This document shows positions 1 through 9,286 of a stretch of DNA of 64,000 nt, one piece after another. Numbering within the stretch: position 1 is the stretch's first letter; each line of letters starts with the position of its first letter. The notes under the pieces were generated by a model. It made no database searches and was not told where the DNA came from. It saw only the letters and a program-made list of their open reading frames with translations. A program made the translations under genes and the position numbers. The stretch covers positions 4,464,001-4,528,000 of the forward strand of contig NZ_AP027291.1 in the NCBI RefSeq assembly GCF_030295745.1, given 5' to 3'. Origin of the DNA: Mycolicibacterium sp. TUM20985. Lineage in GTDB: Bacteria > Actinomycetota > Actinomycetes > Mycobacteriales > Mycobacteriaceae.

Positions 1-100
1 GTACGTCGTTCGTCGGATCGGGCTCCGCGCGCGACGGCGGGACCGTCGTAAGAGTTCCGCACAGCAACAGAACGAGAAGAACCCCCACGACCCGACTCAT
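1..100 (-). CDS. Secreted protein, N-terminal fragment cut by window edge
   Basis: An ATG at 98-100 opens a reading frame that runs off the left edge after 33 codons. It reads MSRVVGVLLVLLLCG followed by TLTTVPPSRA-EPDP. This is a typical Sec signal peptide: a basic start, a hydrophobic core and a small-residue cleavage site at about SRA. No mature domain is visible, so the function cannot be named. It reads in the same direction as the lipoprotein gene upstream at 234-710, with about 130 bases between them. Confidence 0.5.
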   Translation of the reverse strand, partial: MSRVVGVLLVLLLCGTLTTVPPSRAEPDPTNDV

Positions 101-233
101 GATGTCCGCAACCGTAACAGTCGGCGACACATTTGTAACGCGCACAACGAGACGCTCACATGAAAGTGGTTGTCTCACAGGGACTGATCACCAACGGGCC
201 CGTCACGCACTCGATTGCTAGTTCTGCGCGCCA

Positions 234-710
234 TCAGTCGTCGAACGCAGAGATGACCAGTTGGCTGCCGGTGCGGGTCAGGTACGCCGCGCTTCGCCAG
301 CCCGACGAACTCAGGGTTTCGTCGAGGGCAGCGGACGTCAGGAAGGGACCCTCCGGAAGCTCAGACTCGAGGACCCCTTGGACGGTGGGCCGCTTGCCTT
401 CCTCGATCGGTTGGTAAGCGGTGAGCAGTGCCGCCGTCGCCGGCTCAAGCGTCACCACCGCGTCGATCCAGTACGTCGTGGGAGCCGCGAGGCCGTCGGT
501 CGCGCTGTTCCAGGTCACCCACGACGCCGACAGCGGGCTGCCGAGGGCGGGGAACCTCGTGGTCAACGGGCCGAGGTCGTGCCGAATCTCCGTGGGCGCG
601 GGAACGGCAGCCTCGTCGGCCCCCTGGCAGCCCGTCAGCAGCGAGCAGGCGACCACACCGACGAGGAGCAGGCGTCTTACCGCCGCGCCGAGTGGCCAGT
701 CATCGCACAT
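234..710 (-). CDS. Small putative lipoprotein of unknown function
   Basis: The frame encodes about 158 residues. After a short basic segment it has a hydrophobic stretch ending in the lipobox LLTGC, so the mature protein should be lipid-anchored outside the membrane. The mature part contains FPALGSPLSASWVTWNS and a C-terminal QLVISAFDD. I recognise no domain. The only plausible ATG codons (708-713) lie inside a palindromic repeat (687-747), so the repeat appears to supply the start codon and first residues (MCDDWPLG). A later GTG would leave the signal peptide too short. The gene follows sahH on the same strand. The lipoprotein call is firm, the exact start is not. Confidence 0.6.
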   Translation of the reverse strand: MCDDWPLGAAVRRLLLVGVVACSLLTGCQGADEAAVPAPTEIRHDLGPLTTRFPALGSPLSASWVTWNSATDGLAAPTTYWIDAVVTLEPATAALLTAYQPIEEGKRPTVQGVLESELPEGPFLTSAALDETLSSSGWRSAAYLTRTGSQLVISAFDD

Positions 711-747
711 CATTCGCGAATTCGCGTGCAACAACTGGCCACTCGGC
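687..747. repeat. Palindromic intergenic repeat, copy 1
   Basis: The 61-base element has perfect 14-base outer arms, GCCGAGTGGCCAGT and ACTGGCCACTCGGC, and the palindrome ATTCGCGAAT at its centre. A second copy, in inverted orientation, lies at 58728-58791. It sits just after the sahH stop and runs into the start of the lipoprotein gene. The hairpin might also end sahH transcription. Confidence 0.85.
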
Positions 748-758
748 GCAGGAAGAAC

Positions 759-2228
<1,470 letters not shown>

Positions 2229-2242
2229 GTAGAGCCCTTACT

Positions 2243-2272
2243 TCGTTGGTCTTCGTGCGTCGTTGGTCTTCG
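2243..2272. repeat. 13-base direct repeat in the sahH leader
   Basis: TCGTTGGTCTTCG occurs at 2243-2255 and again at 2260-2272, just upstream of the sahH start at 2228. It could be a regulator site or a replication-slippage product. Nothing else in the sequence assigns a role. Confidence 0.6.
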
Positions 2273-2372
2273 GTGCTGCCTCTGCGCACGCAGGTGCGCC
2301 GGCGACATCCAAAGCCTGCGGGCTCGCGGGACAGGCGCTCGTGCATTTTGAACAGTGATGGCGCTCTGCCGG

Positions 2373-3005
2373 CTAAGAGATGTCAGTGACACCGTATCGC
2401 TCGGCGAACGGTGTCATCAAACGGGCCAGGTCATGGGCAACGTCATGATCAGCCTCAGGTGGCATCGATACGTAGCTCATCGCCAGCCGGACGATCGCCC
2501 TGGCCAGCACTCCGGCGTCTTCCTCGCTGGCGTGGACCCAGCTGTCCATGAACGTCGACGTGAGTCGCTGCGAACACCGCGTGATGATGGGCGCGCTGTC
2601 GGTGGTGATGATCTCGAGGAGGTCGGGCTTGGCCGCGCCGGTCAGCAGCGAGATCACCAGCGGGTCGGACGCCGACTCGGCGAAGAATGCCCGGAAGCCC
2701 TCGTGGAACGCGGCGTGGATGTCGCCGACATTGCCGTCGATTGCCTCGGCGACCGCGTCGACCAGCCGGTCGGCCAGCCGCAAGGCATACCCCTCGGCCA
2801 GCCCCTGGCGTGAGCCGAACTCGTTGTAGATGGTCTGGCGGCTGATCCCGGCCGCCTTGGCGACGTCGGACAGCGTGATCGACGACCAGTCGCGGACCAA
2901 CAGCATGTCCCGCATGCCGTCGAGGATCGAGCCGCGCAACAGCACTCGCGACGCCTCGGCGTACGGCACGCGAGGTGCCGTACGCCGATCCGACGGAGTA
3001 CTCAT
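2373..3005 (-). CDS. TetR-family regulator of the alkane hydroxylase operon
   Basis: The protein has 210 residues from the ATG at 3003-3005. The N-terminal helix-turn-helix reads ITLSDVAKAAGISRQTIYNEF, the classic TetR signature, followed by a helical ligand-binding region. The gene lies 17 bases downstream of rubB and so is probably the last gene of alkB-rubA-rubB-tetR. This matches Rv3249c of M. tuberculosis, an alkane-pathway TetR protein. By analogy it likely represses its own operon and responds to alkanes or fatty acyl products. A candidate operator is the palindrome TGTCTAGACA overlapping the -35 box upstream of alkB (4665-4674). The family call is certain; the operator and ligand are inferred. 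Confidence 0.9.
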   Translation of the reverse strand: MSTPSDRRTAPRVPYAEASRVLLRGSILDGMRDMLLVRDWSSITLSDVAKAAGISRQTIYNEFGSRQGLAEGYALRLADRLVDAVAEAIDGNVGDIHAAFHEGFRAFFAESASDPLVISLLTGAAKPDLLEIITTDSAPIITRCSQRLTSTFMDSWVHASEEDAGVLARAIVRLAMSYVSMPPEADHDVAHDLARLMTPFAERYGVTDIS

Positions 3006-3022
3006 ATGCGCGAGGGTAGCCG

Positions 3023-3205
3023 TCACGGCCGGGCGACCTCGACCATCTCGAAGTCCGACTTCGCCGCGCCGCAGTCCGGGCAACTCCAGTCCTCGGGGAT
3101 GTCATCCCAGCGGGTGCCGGGGGCGATACCGTCCTCGGGCCAGCCCTTCTCCTCGTCGTACTCGAAGCCGCACTGCACGCAGACGAACAACTTGTAATCG
3201 TTCAC
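3023..3205 (-). CDS. rubB: Rubredoxin 2
   Basis: A complete 60-residue rubredoxin, a small iron protein that passes electrons from a rubredoxin reductase to AlkB. The two iron-binding pairs are CVQCG near residue 9 and CPDCG near residue 42. Acidic and aromatic residues between them (EEKGWPEDGIAPGTRWDDI) are typical of the family. Its start overlaps the rubA stop by four bases (3202-3205), so the two are probably translated together. It is more canonical than rubA and corresponds to Rv3250c. No rubredoxin reductase gene is present in the window. Confidence 0.95.
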   Translation of the reverse strand: MNDYKLFVCVQCGFEYDEEKGWPEDGIAPGTRWDDIPEDWSCPDCGAAKSDFEMVEVARP

Positions 3206-3375
3206 GGGGACACTCCGATCTCTTGAAAATCAATCTTCTCGCGGACTGCGCAGTCCGGGCAGCACCAGTCGTCGGGCACTTGGTCCCACGATGTCCCGGC
3301 CGAAAAGCCTTCGCGTGGAGCACCTTTCGCCTCGTCATAGACATAGTCGCAGCCCGGGCACCTGAAGGAACTCAT
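3202..3375 (-). CDS. rubA: Rubredoxin 1
   Basis: A 57-residue rubredoxin starting at the ATG 3373-3375, which overlaps the alkB stop by four bases. The iron ligands are CPGCD near residue 6 and CCPDCA near residue 38. It ends REKIDFQEIGVSP. Having two rubredoxins after alkB is the usual actinobacterial arrangement, in which one often serves AlkB better than the other. A longer frame reaches upstream to 3498, but that part reads against alkB codons and has no family similarity, so it was excluded. Confidence 0.93.
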   Translation of the reverse strand: MSSFRCPGCDYVYDEAKGAPREGFSAGTSWDQVPDDWCCPDCAVREKIDFQEIGVSP

Positions 3376-4598
3376 ACCGCACCACCGTCGGCTCCGTACT
3401 TGGCAAGCACCTTGTCGCGCATCCGCGGATGGATGTTCACCCGACTGAGGTCGCCGCCGTAGTGGGCGAGCACCCGGTGGTCCATCACCCTGCGCCACAG
3501 CGGCGGGAAGTACGTCAGGCCGATCATCGACGCGTACCCGCTGGGCAGGTTCGGCGCGCCCTCCATGCTGCGCAGCGTCTGGTAGCGGCGGGTCGGGTTG
3601 GCATGGTGGTCACTGTGCCGCTGCAGGTGGTAGAGGAACAGGTTGGTCACCAAATGATCTGAGTTCCAACTGTGCTCGGGGGCGCAGCGCTCGTAGCGGC
3701 CGCTGGAGGTCTTCTTCCGGAGCAGCCCGTAGTGCTCGAGGTAGTTGACGGTCTCGAGCAGCGTGAACCCGAAGACGGCCGAGATGACCACGTACGGGAT
3801 GAGCGCTAGGCCGAAGACCGCGATCAGCGCGCCGTAGAGCACCAGCGACATCGCCCACGCATTCAACACGTCGTTGGAGAGGTGCCAGGGACTCTTGTCC
3901 AGCTGACGCAGCCGCTGCGCCTCGAGTTCCCACGACGACTTCAGGCTGCCCCACACGCTGCGCGGCAAGAACTCCCAGAACGTCTCACCGAAGCGCGCCG
4001 ACGCCGGATCCTCCGGTGTGGCGACGCGGACGTGGTGACCGCGGTTGTGCTCGATGAAGAAGTGGCCGTAGCAGGTCTGCGCCAGGGTGATCTTGCTCAG
4101 CCAGCGTTCCAGGCTGTCCTTCTTGTGGCCGAGCTCGTGCGCGGTATTGATGCCGACGCCGCCCATCATGCCGACCGATAGCGCCAGGCCGATCTTGGCC
4201 GGCCAGCCCAGCGACCCGTCGAAGCCAAGCCAACCGAGGTCACCGGCGGTGAACAGGTACGCACCCAGGACGACGGTGACGTACTGGAACGGGATGAAGC
4301 TGTAGGTGCAGTACCGGTAGTACTTGTCCTTCTCCAGTCGCTCGACGACCTCGTCGGGCGGGTTCTCTCCGTCCGGGCCGAACCACCGATCCAGCAGCGG
4401 GAGGACCAGATACACCAGGATCGGGCCGATCCAGAACGGCGCCTGCGCGGCCGCGTGCCAGCCCAGCTGGTTGAGCGCCCATACGACGGGCAGCATCACC
4501 AGCACCGCGGTGGGCACGATCAGGCCCATCAGCCACAGGTAGCGCTTCTTGTCGCGCCACTGGTCGACGGGGGTCGTGGCGTCCATCTGCGTCGTCAC
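3372..4598 (-). CDS. alkB: Alkane 1-monooxygenase
   Basis: This 408-residue integral membrane non-haem di-iron enzyme hydroxylates the terminal carbon of medium-chain n-alkanes. All histidine boxes are visible: HELGHK, EHNRGHH and LQRHSDHHA, plus the NYLEHYGL motif. Several hydrophobic segments surround them. The GTG start at 4598 is preceded by the ribosome site GGAGGTGA. It is the first gene of a coupled operon with rubA, rubB and the TetR gene. A promoter with an overlapping palindrome lies upstream (4642-4674). Its presence suggests the host can grow on alkanes. Confidence 0.97.
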   Translation of the reverse strand: MTTQMDATTPVDQWRDKKRYLWLMGLIVPTAVLVMLPVVWALNQLGWHAAAQAPFWIGPILVYLVLPLLDRWFGPDGENPPDEVVERLEKDKYYRYCTYSFIPFQYVTVVLGAYLFTAGDLGWLGFDGSLGWPAKIGLALSVGMMGGVGINTAHELGHKKDSLERWLSKITLAQTCYGHFFIEHNRGHHVRVATPEDPASARFGETFWEFLPRSVWGSLKSSWELEAQRLRQLDKSPWHLSNDVLNAWAMSLVLYGALIAVFGLALIPYVVISAVFGFTLLETVNYLEHYGLLRKKTSSGRYERCAPEHSWNSDHLVTNLFLYHLQRHSDHHANPTRRYQTLRSMEGAPNLPSGYASMIGLTYFPPLWRRVMDHRVLAHYGGDLSRVNIHPRMRDKVLAKYGADGGAV

Positions 4599-4641
4599 GG
4601 TCGATTCACCTCCATGTGAGAGCCATCACTGCGTGCCCTTG

Positions 4642-4674
4642 ACTATAGGGCAGCAGATGTCGGCTGTCTAGACA
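4642..4674 (-). promoter_or_regulatory. Candidate alkB promoter with palindromic operator
   Basis: Read on the minus strand there is a -35 box TAGACA (4665-4670), a 17-base spacer and a -10 box TATAGT (4642-4647). A perfect 10-base palindrome, TGTCTAGACA (4665-4674), covers the -35 box. A looser inverted repeat, TGCCCT and AGGGCA, spans the -10 region. Both are sensible places for the TetR protein encoded in the operon to bind; that link is inference. Confidence 0.55.
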
Positions 4675-4774
4675 CTGGAGGTTGTTTTGTAAAGCGCTGC
4701 TTCGCTACGACGTCCCGACGTTCTCGTCGACACCGGAGAGCGCGGCCCCTCGGAGCTGCCGCGACAGGAGCACC

Positions 4775-5551
4775 TCAGCGAAGAACCTTGTGGTAGAGCT
4801 TGCGGGCGAGCGGACTGGTCCGGGCCAGGTGGGCCGGCGTCTTCGGGATGGCGACGAGAATGACCACTTCGTGCCCGTCGAAGGACCTCTCGGGGAACGT
4901 CGCGGTCAGCCGGCTCTTGGCAAAACCCTTGACCAGCGCAGCCCGATAGCGAGCGGCGAACTCAGGCTGGGTGAACAACGTCTTGTTGTAACCGATGCCG
5001 AAGGGCACGAGCGTGCCTCCGCCGCGAAGGTAATCCAGCGTGCCCACACAGACATCGGGCCACTGCTGGTTGAAGACGTCGTCGGCGATGACGATCCCGC
5101 CCGGGCAGAGACAACCGGCGGCCAAGGTCATGTCGGATCGCACGATCCCGGAAGTGTGTCCTCCGTCGACACTGAACAATCGCGTGCCGGTCATCTCCGC
5201 AACGTCACCGGGATGCAGCTGCGTCGAGTCGCCCTGGTGGACGACGACCGGCCGCTTCGACCACTTCTGAAGGTTCTGCTGGAACTTGTCGAAATCGCCG
5301 AGACCCGACTGATCGACGTTGAGTTCCTGATCGTCGAACAGGTCGATGGCCACTGAATTCTCCGACGGCCGTTGCAGCAAGTGCATGCCGATCAGTAGGC
5401 GACCGTGGTGCACACCGATCTCGACGACCGAGCCACCGATTCCGTCCGAGCGCTGAGCGGCGTCGAGGACTTTCACCATGTCAAACACCGGACCCTCGGT
5501 GTATCCGCCGACGCGGCGTTGACCCAAGTATCGGTATCGGGCGTATCCCAT
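4775..5551 (-). CDS. Class I SAM-dependent methyltransferase
   Basis: The 258-residue protein has the Rossmann motif I segment VVEIGVHHGR near residue 42, an acidic AIDLFDD segment after it, and VDGGHTSGIV followed by GGIVIADDVF. This pattern belongs to the Methyltransf_24 group, often found with glycan or surface-glycolipid modification genes. The substrate cannot be read from sequence. It stands alone between the alkB promoter region and the divergent flavoprotein gene. The ATG at 5551 is the first in frame. The alkB leader lies just downstream of its stop. Confidence 0.8.
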   Translation of the reverse strand: MGYARYRYLGQRRVGGYTEGPVFDMVKVLDAAQRSDGIGGSVVEIGVHHGRLLIGMHLLQRPSENSVAIDLFDDQELNVDQSGLGDFDKFQQNLQKWSKRPVVVHQGDSTQLHPGDVAEMTGTRLFSVDGGHTSGIVRSDMTLAAGCLCPGGIVIADDVFNQQWPDVCVGTLDYLRGGGTLVPFGIGYNKTLFTQPEFAARYRAALVKGFAKSRLTATFPERSFDGHEVVILVAIPKTPAHLARTSPLARKLYHKVLR

Positions 5552-5753
5552 GCATCCTCAGCTAACTCGATCAGTCGCCCGAACGGTACGGTCGATGGAT
5601 CTCAAGCATGCCGGATCCCGACGCGCGCCGGGATCTACCCGCGCCGAATGACCCCATCGAGTCGTGTGGGGCCGCCGATCGACCGACGCGATCCGCCATC
5701 GATTCGTCACCGTTGGCAGCGCCACCTCGTTCGTGTCGGGGCACCGTAGCTAG

Positions 5754-5759
5754 TACCGT
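5754..5759 (+). promoter_or_regulatory. Candidate -10 box of a leaderless flavoprotein transcript
   Basis: TACCGT ends seven bases before the ATG at 5767, the spacing expected if transcription starts at or beside the start codon. Confidence 0.45.
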
Positions 5760-5766
5760 CGCGATC

Positions 5767-7164
5767 ATGCGGAACCACGCGATCGTCATCGGCGCGAGCA
5801 TTGCGGGCATGTGTGCCGCCCGGGTGCTGTCCGATCACTACGACAGGGTCACGGTCTACGAGCGCGACGAGCTGCCCGTACAACCCGGCAACCGACACGC
5901 GGTGCCGCAGGGCAAGCACGTCCACCTGTTGATGGCGCGGGGCGCCCAGGAATTCGAGAGCCTCTTTCCCGGTCTGCTCGACGGCATGGTGGCCGACGGC
6001 GTGCCGAAGCTCGCCAACCGACCCGACTGCATTCACTTCGCCGCAGCAGGTCACGTGCTGGGAACGACGACGACGTTGCGCAAGGAGTTCACCGCCTACG
6101 TCCCGAGCCGTCCCCACCTCGAGTGGCAGATCCGCAAGCGCGCGCTAGCCATTCCGAACGTCGAATTGGTGTCCGCCAGCGTGGCCGAGCCACGGTTCGA
6201 CGCCTCGCAGCAACGCGTGACGGGGGTCTTCCTCGACGCCGGTGACGAGTCGAGCGCGGTGCCCGCCGACCTCGTGGTCGATGCGACCGGACGCGGCACG
6301 CGGTTGCCTGTGTGGCTCGAGAAGTGGGGTTTCGGGCGCCCGCGGGAGGACACCGTCGACGTCGGCATCACGTACGCGACGCACCAGGTCCGCATCCCCG
6401 ACGGGTTGATCGTGGAGAAGGTCGTCGTCGCCGGGGCGTCCCGCGAGCACCCCGTCGGTCTCGGCATGCTGCTCTACGAGGATGGCAACTGGGGGCTGAC
6501 CACCTTCGGCACGGGAAGGGCCGAGCCACCGCGAAGCTTCGCCGAGATCTGCGACCTCGCCGACGTGCTGCTGCCGACCCACGTAAGTACGGCCGTGCGC
6601 GCGGGCGAGCCACTTGGCGAGATGGCGTTCCACAACTACCCGATGAGCCGCTGGCGTCGTTACGACCAGATGGAGCGCTTCCCCGCGGGCATCATCCCGT
6701 TCGGGGACGCCGTCGTCAGCTTCAATCCGACGTACGGCCAGGGCATGACGATGACGTCGATCCAGGCGGGCAACCTCCGGTCGGTGCTCCGGTCGGGCGA
6801 TCAGGACGTCGCCCGTCGGCTGGCACTGGCGACCAAGAAGACGACGTGGCCGGTGTGGACGATGAACGCCATCGGGGACCTGGCCCTACACAACGCCGCG
6901 GCCGACGACGTGCCGTGGTGGTACCTCCGGGTCGGGCACCTCTTCGATCAGTTCCTCAGCGCCGCGGAGACGGAAGCCGAACTGGCGGAATGGTTCCTGC
7001 GTCGGTTCAGCCTGCTGGACAGCCTGTACATGGTCCCGGACGCCAGGACGCTGGGGCGGACCATCCGACACAACATGGGTCTACTGCTGGCCGAGAAGTT
7101 CGGCAGGTCCACGCGGCGGACTACGTCGTCGTCGCGCGATCGAGATCGGGTTCCAAGTAGATGA
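5767..7164 (+). CDS. FAD-dependent oxidoreductase (Rv3254-like)
   Basis: The 465-residue protein begins MRNHAIVIGASIAGMCAARV, a dinucleotide-binding fold with the variant GASIAG glycine motif. An acidic VYERDEL ends the second strand. Around residues 315-330 lies FGDAVVSFNPTYGQGMTM, the second FAD-contact motif of the aromatic hydroxylase and squalene-epoxidase-like flavoproteins. It resembles Rv3254, which holds the same place near alkB and manA. The substrate is unknown; hydroxylation of a hydrophobic compound is a reasonable guess. A longer frame upstream to 5608 has no family similarity and was excluded. Its 3' end overlaps the convergent CDF gene by 44 bases. Confidence 0.85.
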   Translation: MRNHAIVIGASIAGMCAARVLSDHYDRVTVYERDELPVQPGNRHAVPQGKHVHLLMARGAQEFESLFPGLLDGMVADGVPKLANRPDCIHFAAAGHVLGTTTTLRKEFTAYVPSRPHLEWQIRKRALAIPNVELVSASVAEPRFDASQQRVTGVFLDAGDESSAVPADLVVDATGRGTRLPVWLEKWGFGRPREDTVDVGITYATHQVRIPDGLIVEKVVVAGASREHPVGLGMLLYEDGNWGLTTFGTGRAEPPRSFAEICDLADVLLPTHVSTAVRAGEPLGEMAFHNYPMSRWRRYDQMERFPAGIIPFGDAVVSFNPTYGQGMTMTSIQAGNLRSVLRSGDQDVARRLALATKKTTWPVWTMNAIGDLALHNAAADDVPWWYLRVGHLFDQFLSAAETEAELAEWFLRRFSLLDSLYMVPDARTLGRTIRHNMGLLLAEKFGRSTRRTTSSSRDRDRVPSR

Positions 7165-8041
7165 CCGTCGCCGCGGGAACCGCGGCACGCACCGCCGCCT
7201 CGGCAGCATCGATGGCCGTCGCCACCGTCGCCAGATCGGTCCCCGCTGCCAACGCGAGCTTGGCGCCGACCAGCATGTCGTCGGGGCCCATGTACTGCGT
7301 GCGGAGGTGAATCACGCGGTCGACGTGCGACGTCTGCTCCAACGCGGTGCGGATCGCGCCATCCTCCCGAGGCGTCGCACCCTCGCCGATGAGGGCGCTG
7401 TGCATCTCGATCATCAGGATCACCGCGATGACCGCCAGCAGCGCGCCGATGCAGAGGGTGCCGACGCCGTCCCAGACCGGGTTGCCGGTGGCCACCGTCA
7501 ACCCGACGCCCGCGAGCGCGAACGCCAGCCCGACCAACGCACCGGTGTCCTCGAGCAGTACCACCGGCAGTTCGGGGTTGCGTGAGCTGCGGATGAACCG
7601 CCACCAGCTGCCAGTGCCCTTCAGCGGCCGAGACTCCTTCATCGCGGTCCGAAAGCTGTAGGACTCCAAGCAGATCGCCACCACCAGGATGACGAGCGCC
7701 ACCAACGGCGACGTCAGCTCGTGCGGGTGGATGACCTTCTCGTAACCCTCGTACAGCGCGAAGGCCGCGCCGAGGGAGAACAGCACCAACGCCACCACGA
7801 ACGAGTAGAAGTAACGGCTGCGGCCGTACCCGAACTGATGCAGCGCGTCGGGCTCCTTGCTCGCCTCGCGCTGACCCCACAGCAGCAGACCCTGATTCGA
7901 GGTGTCGGCGACCGAGTGCACACCCTCCGCCAGCATCGACGAACTGCCGGTGATCACGAAACCGACGAACTTGGCCACCGCGATACCGGCATTCGCCAGC
8001 AGCGCGGCGATGATGGCGCGCTTACTCCCCGACGCCGACAT
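7121..8041 (-). CDS. Cation diffusion facilitator family transporter
   Basis: The 306-residue protein starts MSASGSKRAIIAALLANAG and has about six membrane segments. The second carries the metal-site motif AEGVHSVADTSNQ, equivalent to the HxxxD site of CDF transporters. It continues with LLLWGQR and FGYGRSRYFYSF. A soluble C-terminal domain with IHLRTQYMGPDDMLV follows. Such proteins export Zn, Co, Mn or Fe by proton exchange; the metal cannot be told here. It is the last gene after manB, Rv3256c-like and manA, 14 bases after manA. The 3' end overlaps the flavoprotein gene on the other strand. Confidence 0.88.
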   Translation of the reverse strand: MSASGSKRAIIAALLANAGIAVAKFVGFVITGSSSMLAEGVHSVADTSNQGLLLWGQREASKEPDALHQFGYGRSRYFYSFVVALVLFSLGAAFALYEGYEKVIHPHELTSPLVALVILVVAICLESYSFRTAMKESRPLKGTGSWWRFIRSSRNPELPVVLLEDTGALVGLAFALAGVGLTVATGNPVWDGVGTLCIGALLAVIAVILMIEMHSALIGEGATPREDGAIRTALEQTSHVDRVIHLRTQYMGPDDMLVGAKLALAAGTDLATVATAIDAAEAAVRAAVPAATVIYLEPDLDRATTT

Positions 8042-8055
8042 GGTCGATCCCTCCC

Positions 8056-9282
8056 TCAGATGCCGACCGTGGCGCGGAACAGCGTGGCCGGCTGCGTGGC
8101 GAGCAGACGGATGGGTCCGTCGTCGGCGGCCACCCACGCGGCCGCCCCCCGGTCGAGTGTCAGCGTGCTCGACTTCGCGTGCACCTGCACCGTTCCCTCG
8201 GTGCACAACAGCACCTGCGGACCGTCGTGGCGCGCGGCTACGTCGGTCTCGTGCCCGAGCTCACCGCCATCGAGCCGCACGACGGACATCGCGAATTCCG
8301 GGGCGGGCGTGTCGTAGGACAGCTCGATCCCCTCCTCCACGGTCTGCGGTTTGAGCGCCTTCTCGTCGGTCGGCGTGAAGTCGAGTACCCGCAAGAGTTC
8401 GGGAACGTCGACGTGCTTGGGCGTCAACCCACCGCGTAACACGTTGTCGGAGTTGGCCATGATCTCGAACCCCATACCGTGCAAGTAGGCGTGCAGGTTC
8501 CCCGCGGGCAGGTAGATGCCCTCCCCCGGTGCCAAGGTGATCCGGTTCAGCAGCATGGCCGCCAGTACCCCCGCATCACCGGGGTACAGCTCCCCCAGCT
8601 GCAACGTCGTCTTGGCTTCCTGAGTGAATTCCGTTGCACCGGAACGCAGGTAGTTGATGGCGCCGTCGAGCACCGCGGGCACCAGGGCATCGAGGTTGGC
8701 CTGCGGCGCCGTGATCCACGTGGTGAACAACGCCCGCAGCCCGTCGGCGTCGTCCTGGCCGGCCAGCAGGTTGATGAAGGGGTCGAGCTCGGTCACCTGC
8801 AGTGCCTGCAGCAGGTCGACGCTGCGGGCGACGGGTCGAAAGCCCGCCAACGCCTCGAAGCTCGTGAGCGCCACCAACAGCTCCGGCTTGTGGCTGCGGT
8901 CGCGATAGTTGCGGGTCGGTGCCGACACGGGAATGCCAAGGCGGTCCTCGCGTGCGAAACCCTCTACGGCCTGCTCGGCGCTGGGATGCGCCTGCAGCGA
9001 CAGGGGTTCCTCCGCGGCGAGCACCTTCGCCAGGAAGGGCAGGGCATCCCCGAACCGCTCGCGCGTCACCGCGCCCAGCTGGCCCTCCGGATCCGCGGCG
9101 ATGGTGTCGAGCAACGACCTATCCCCGCCGTCACCCTCGAGCCACGCGGGGTCCCCCGGATGCGCGCCCAGCCAGAGTTCCGCTTCGGGATGCGGTGTGG
9201 GACTTGGCCTTCCGACGAACTCCGCGATGGCGGTGTGCGACCCCCACGCATAGGTCCGCAACGCGCCCCGTAATAGGTCCAC
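8056..9282 (-). CDS. manA: Mannose-6-phosphate isomerase
   Basis: The 408-residue cytoplasmic zinc enzyme interconverts fructose-6-phosphate and mannose-6-phosphate, the entry to mannose donors for mannans, PIMs and LAM. Zinc-site segments are visible: SLQAHPSAEQAVEGF near residue 95, then KPELLVALTSFEALAGF, and YLPAGNLHAYLHGMGFEIMANSDN near residue 263. It starts four bases after the stop of the upstream SIS-domain gene, and manB precedes that, so the three form one operon. This corresponds to Rv3255c. Confidence 0.95.
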   Translation of the reverse strand: MDLLRGALRTYAWGSHTAIAEFVGRPSPTPHPEAELWLGAHPGDPAWLEGDGGDRSLLDTIAADPEGQLGAVTRERFGDALPFLAKVLAAEEPLSLQAHPSAEQAVEGFAREDRLGIPVSAPTRNYRDRSHKPELLVALTSFEALAGFRPVARSVDLLQALQVTELDPFINLLAGQDDADGLRALFTTWITAPQANLDALVPAVLDGAINYLRSGATEFTQEAKTTLQLGELYPGDAGVLAAMLLNRITLAPGEGIYLPAGNLHAYLHGMGFEIMANSDNVLRGGLTPKHVDVPELLRVLDFTPTDEKALKPQTVEEGIELSYDTPAPEFAMSVVRLDGGELGHETDVAARHDGPQVLLCTEGTVQVHAKSSTLTLDRGAAAWVAADDGPIRLLATQPATLFRATVGI

Positions 9283-9286
9283 TTGG

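Noticed and set aside
2229..2372. SAH riboswitch upstream of sahH
   Set aside because: The leader is about 140 bases and GC-rich, but I could not fit the conserved core and pseudoknot. Only a 13-base direct repeat stands out.
3376..3498. N-terminal extension of rubA to 3498
   Set aside because: It reads across alkB codons and has no similarity to rubredoxins. The ATG at 3375 overlaps the alkB stop as expected.
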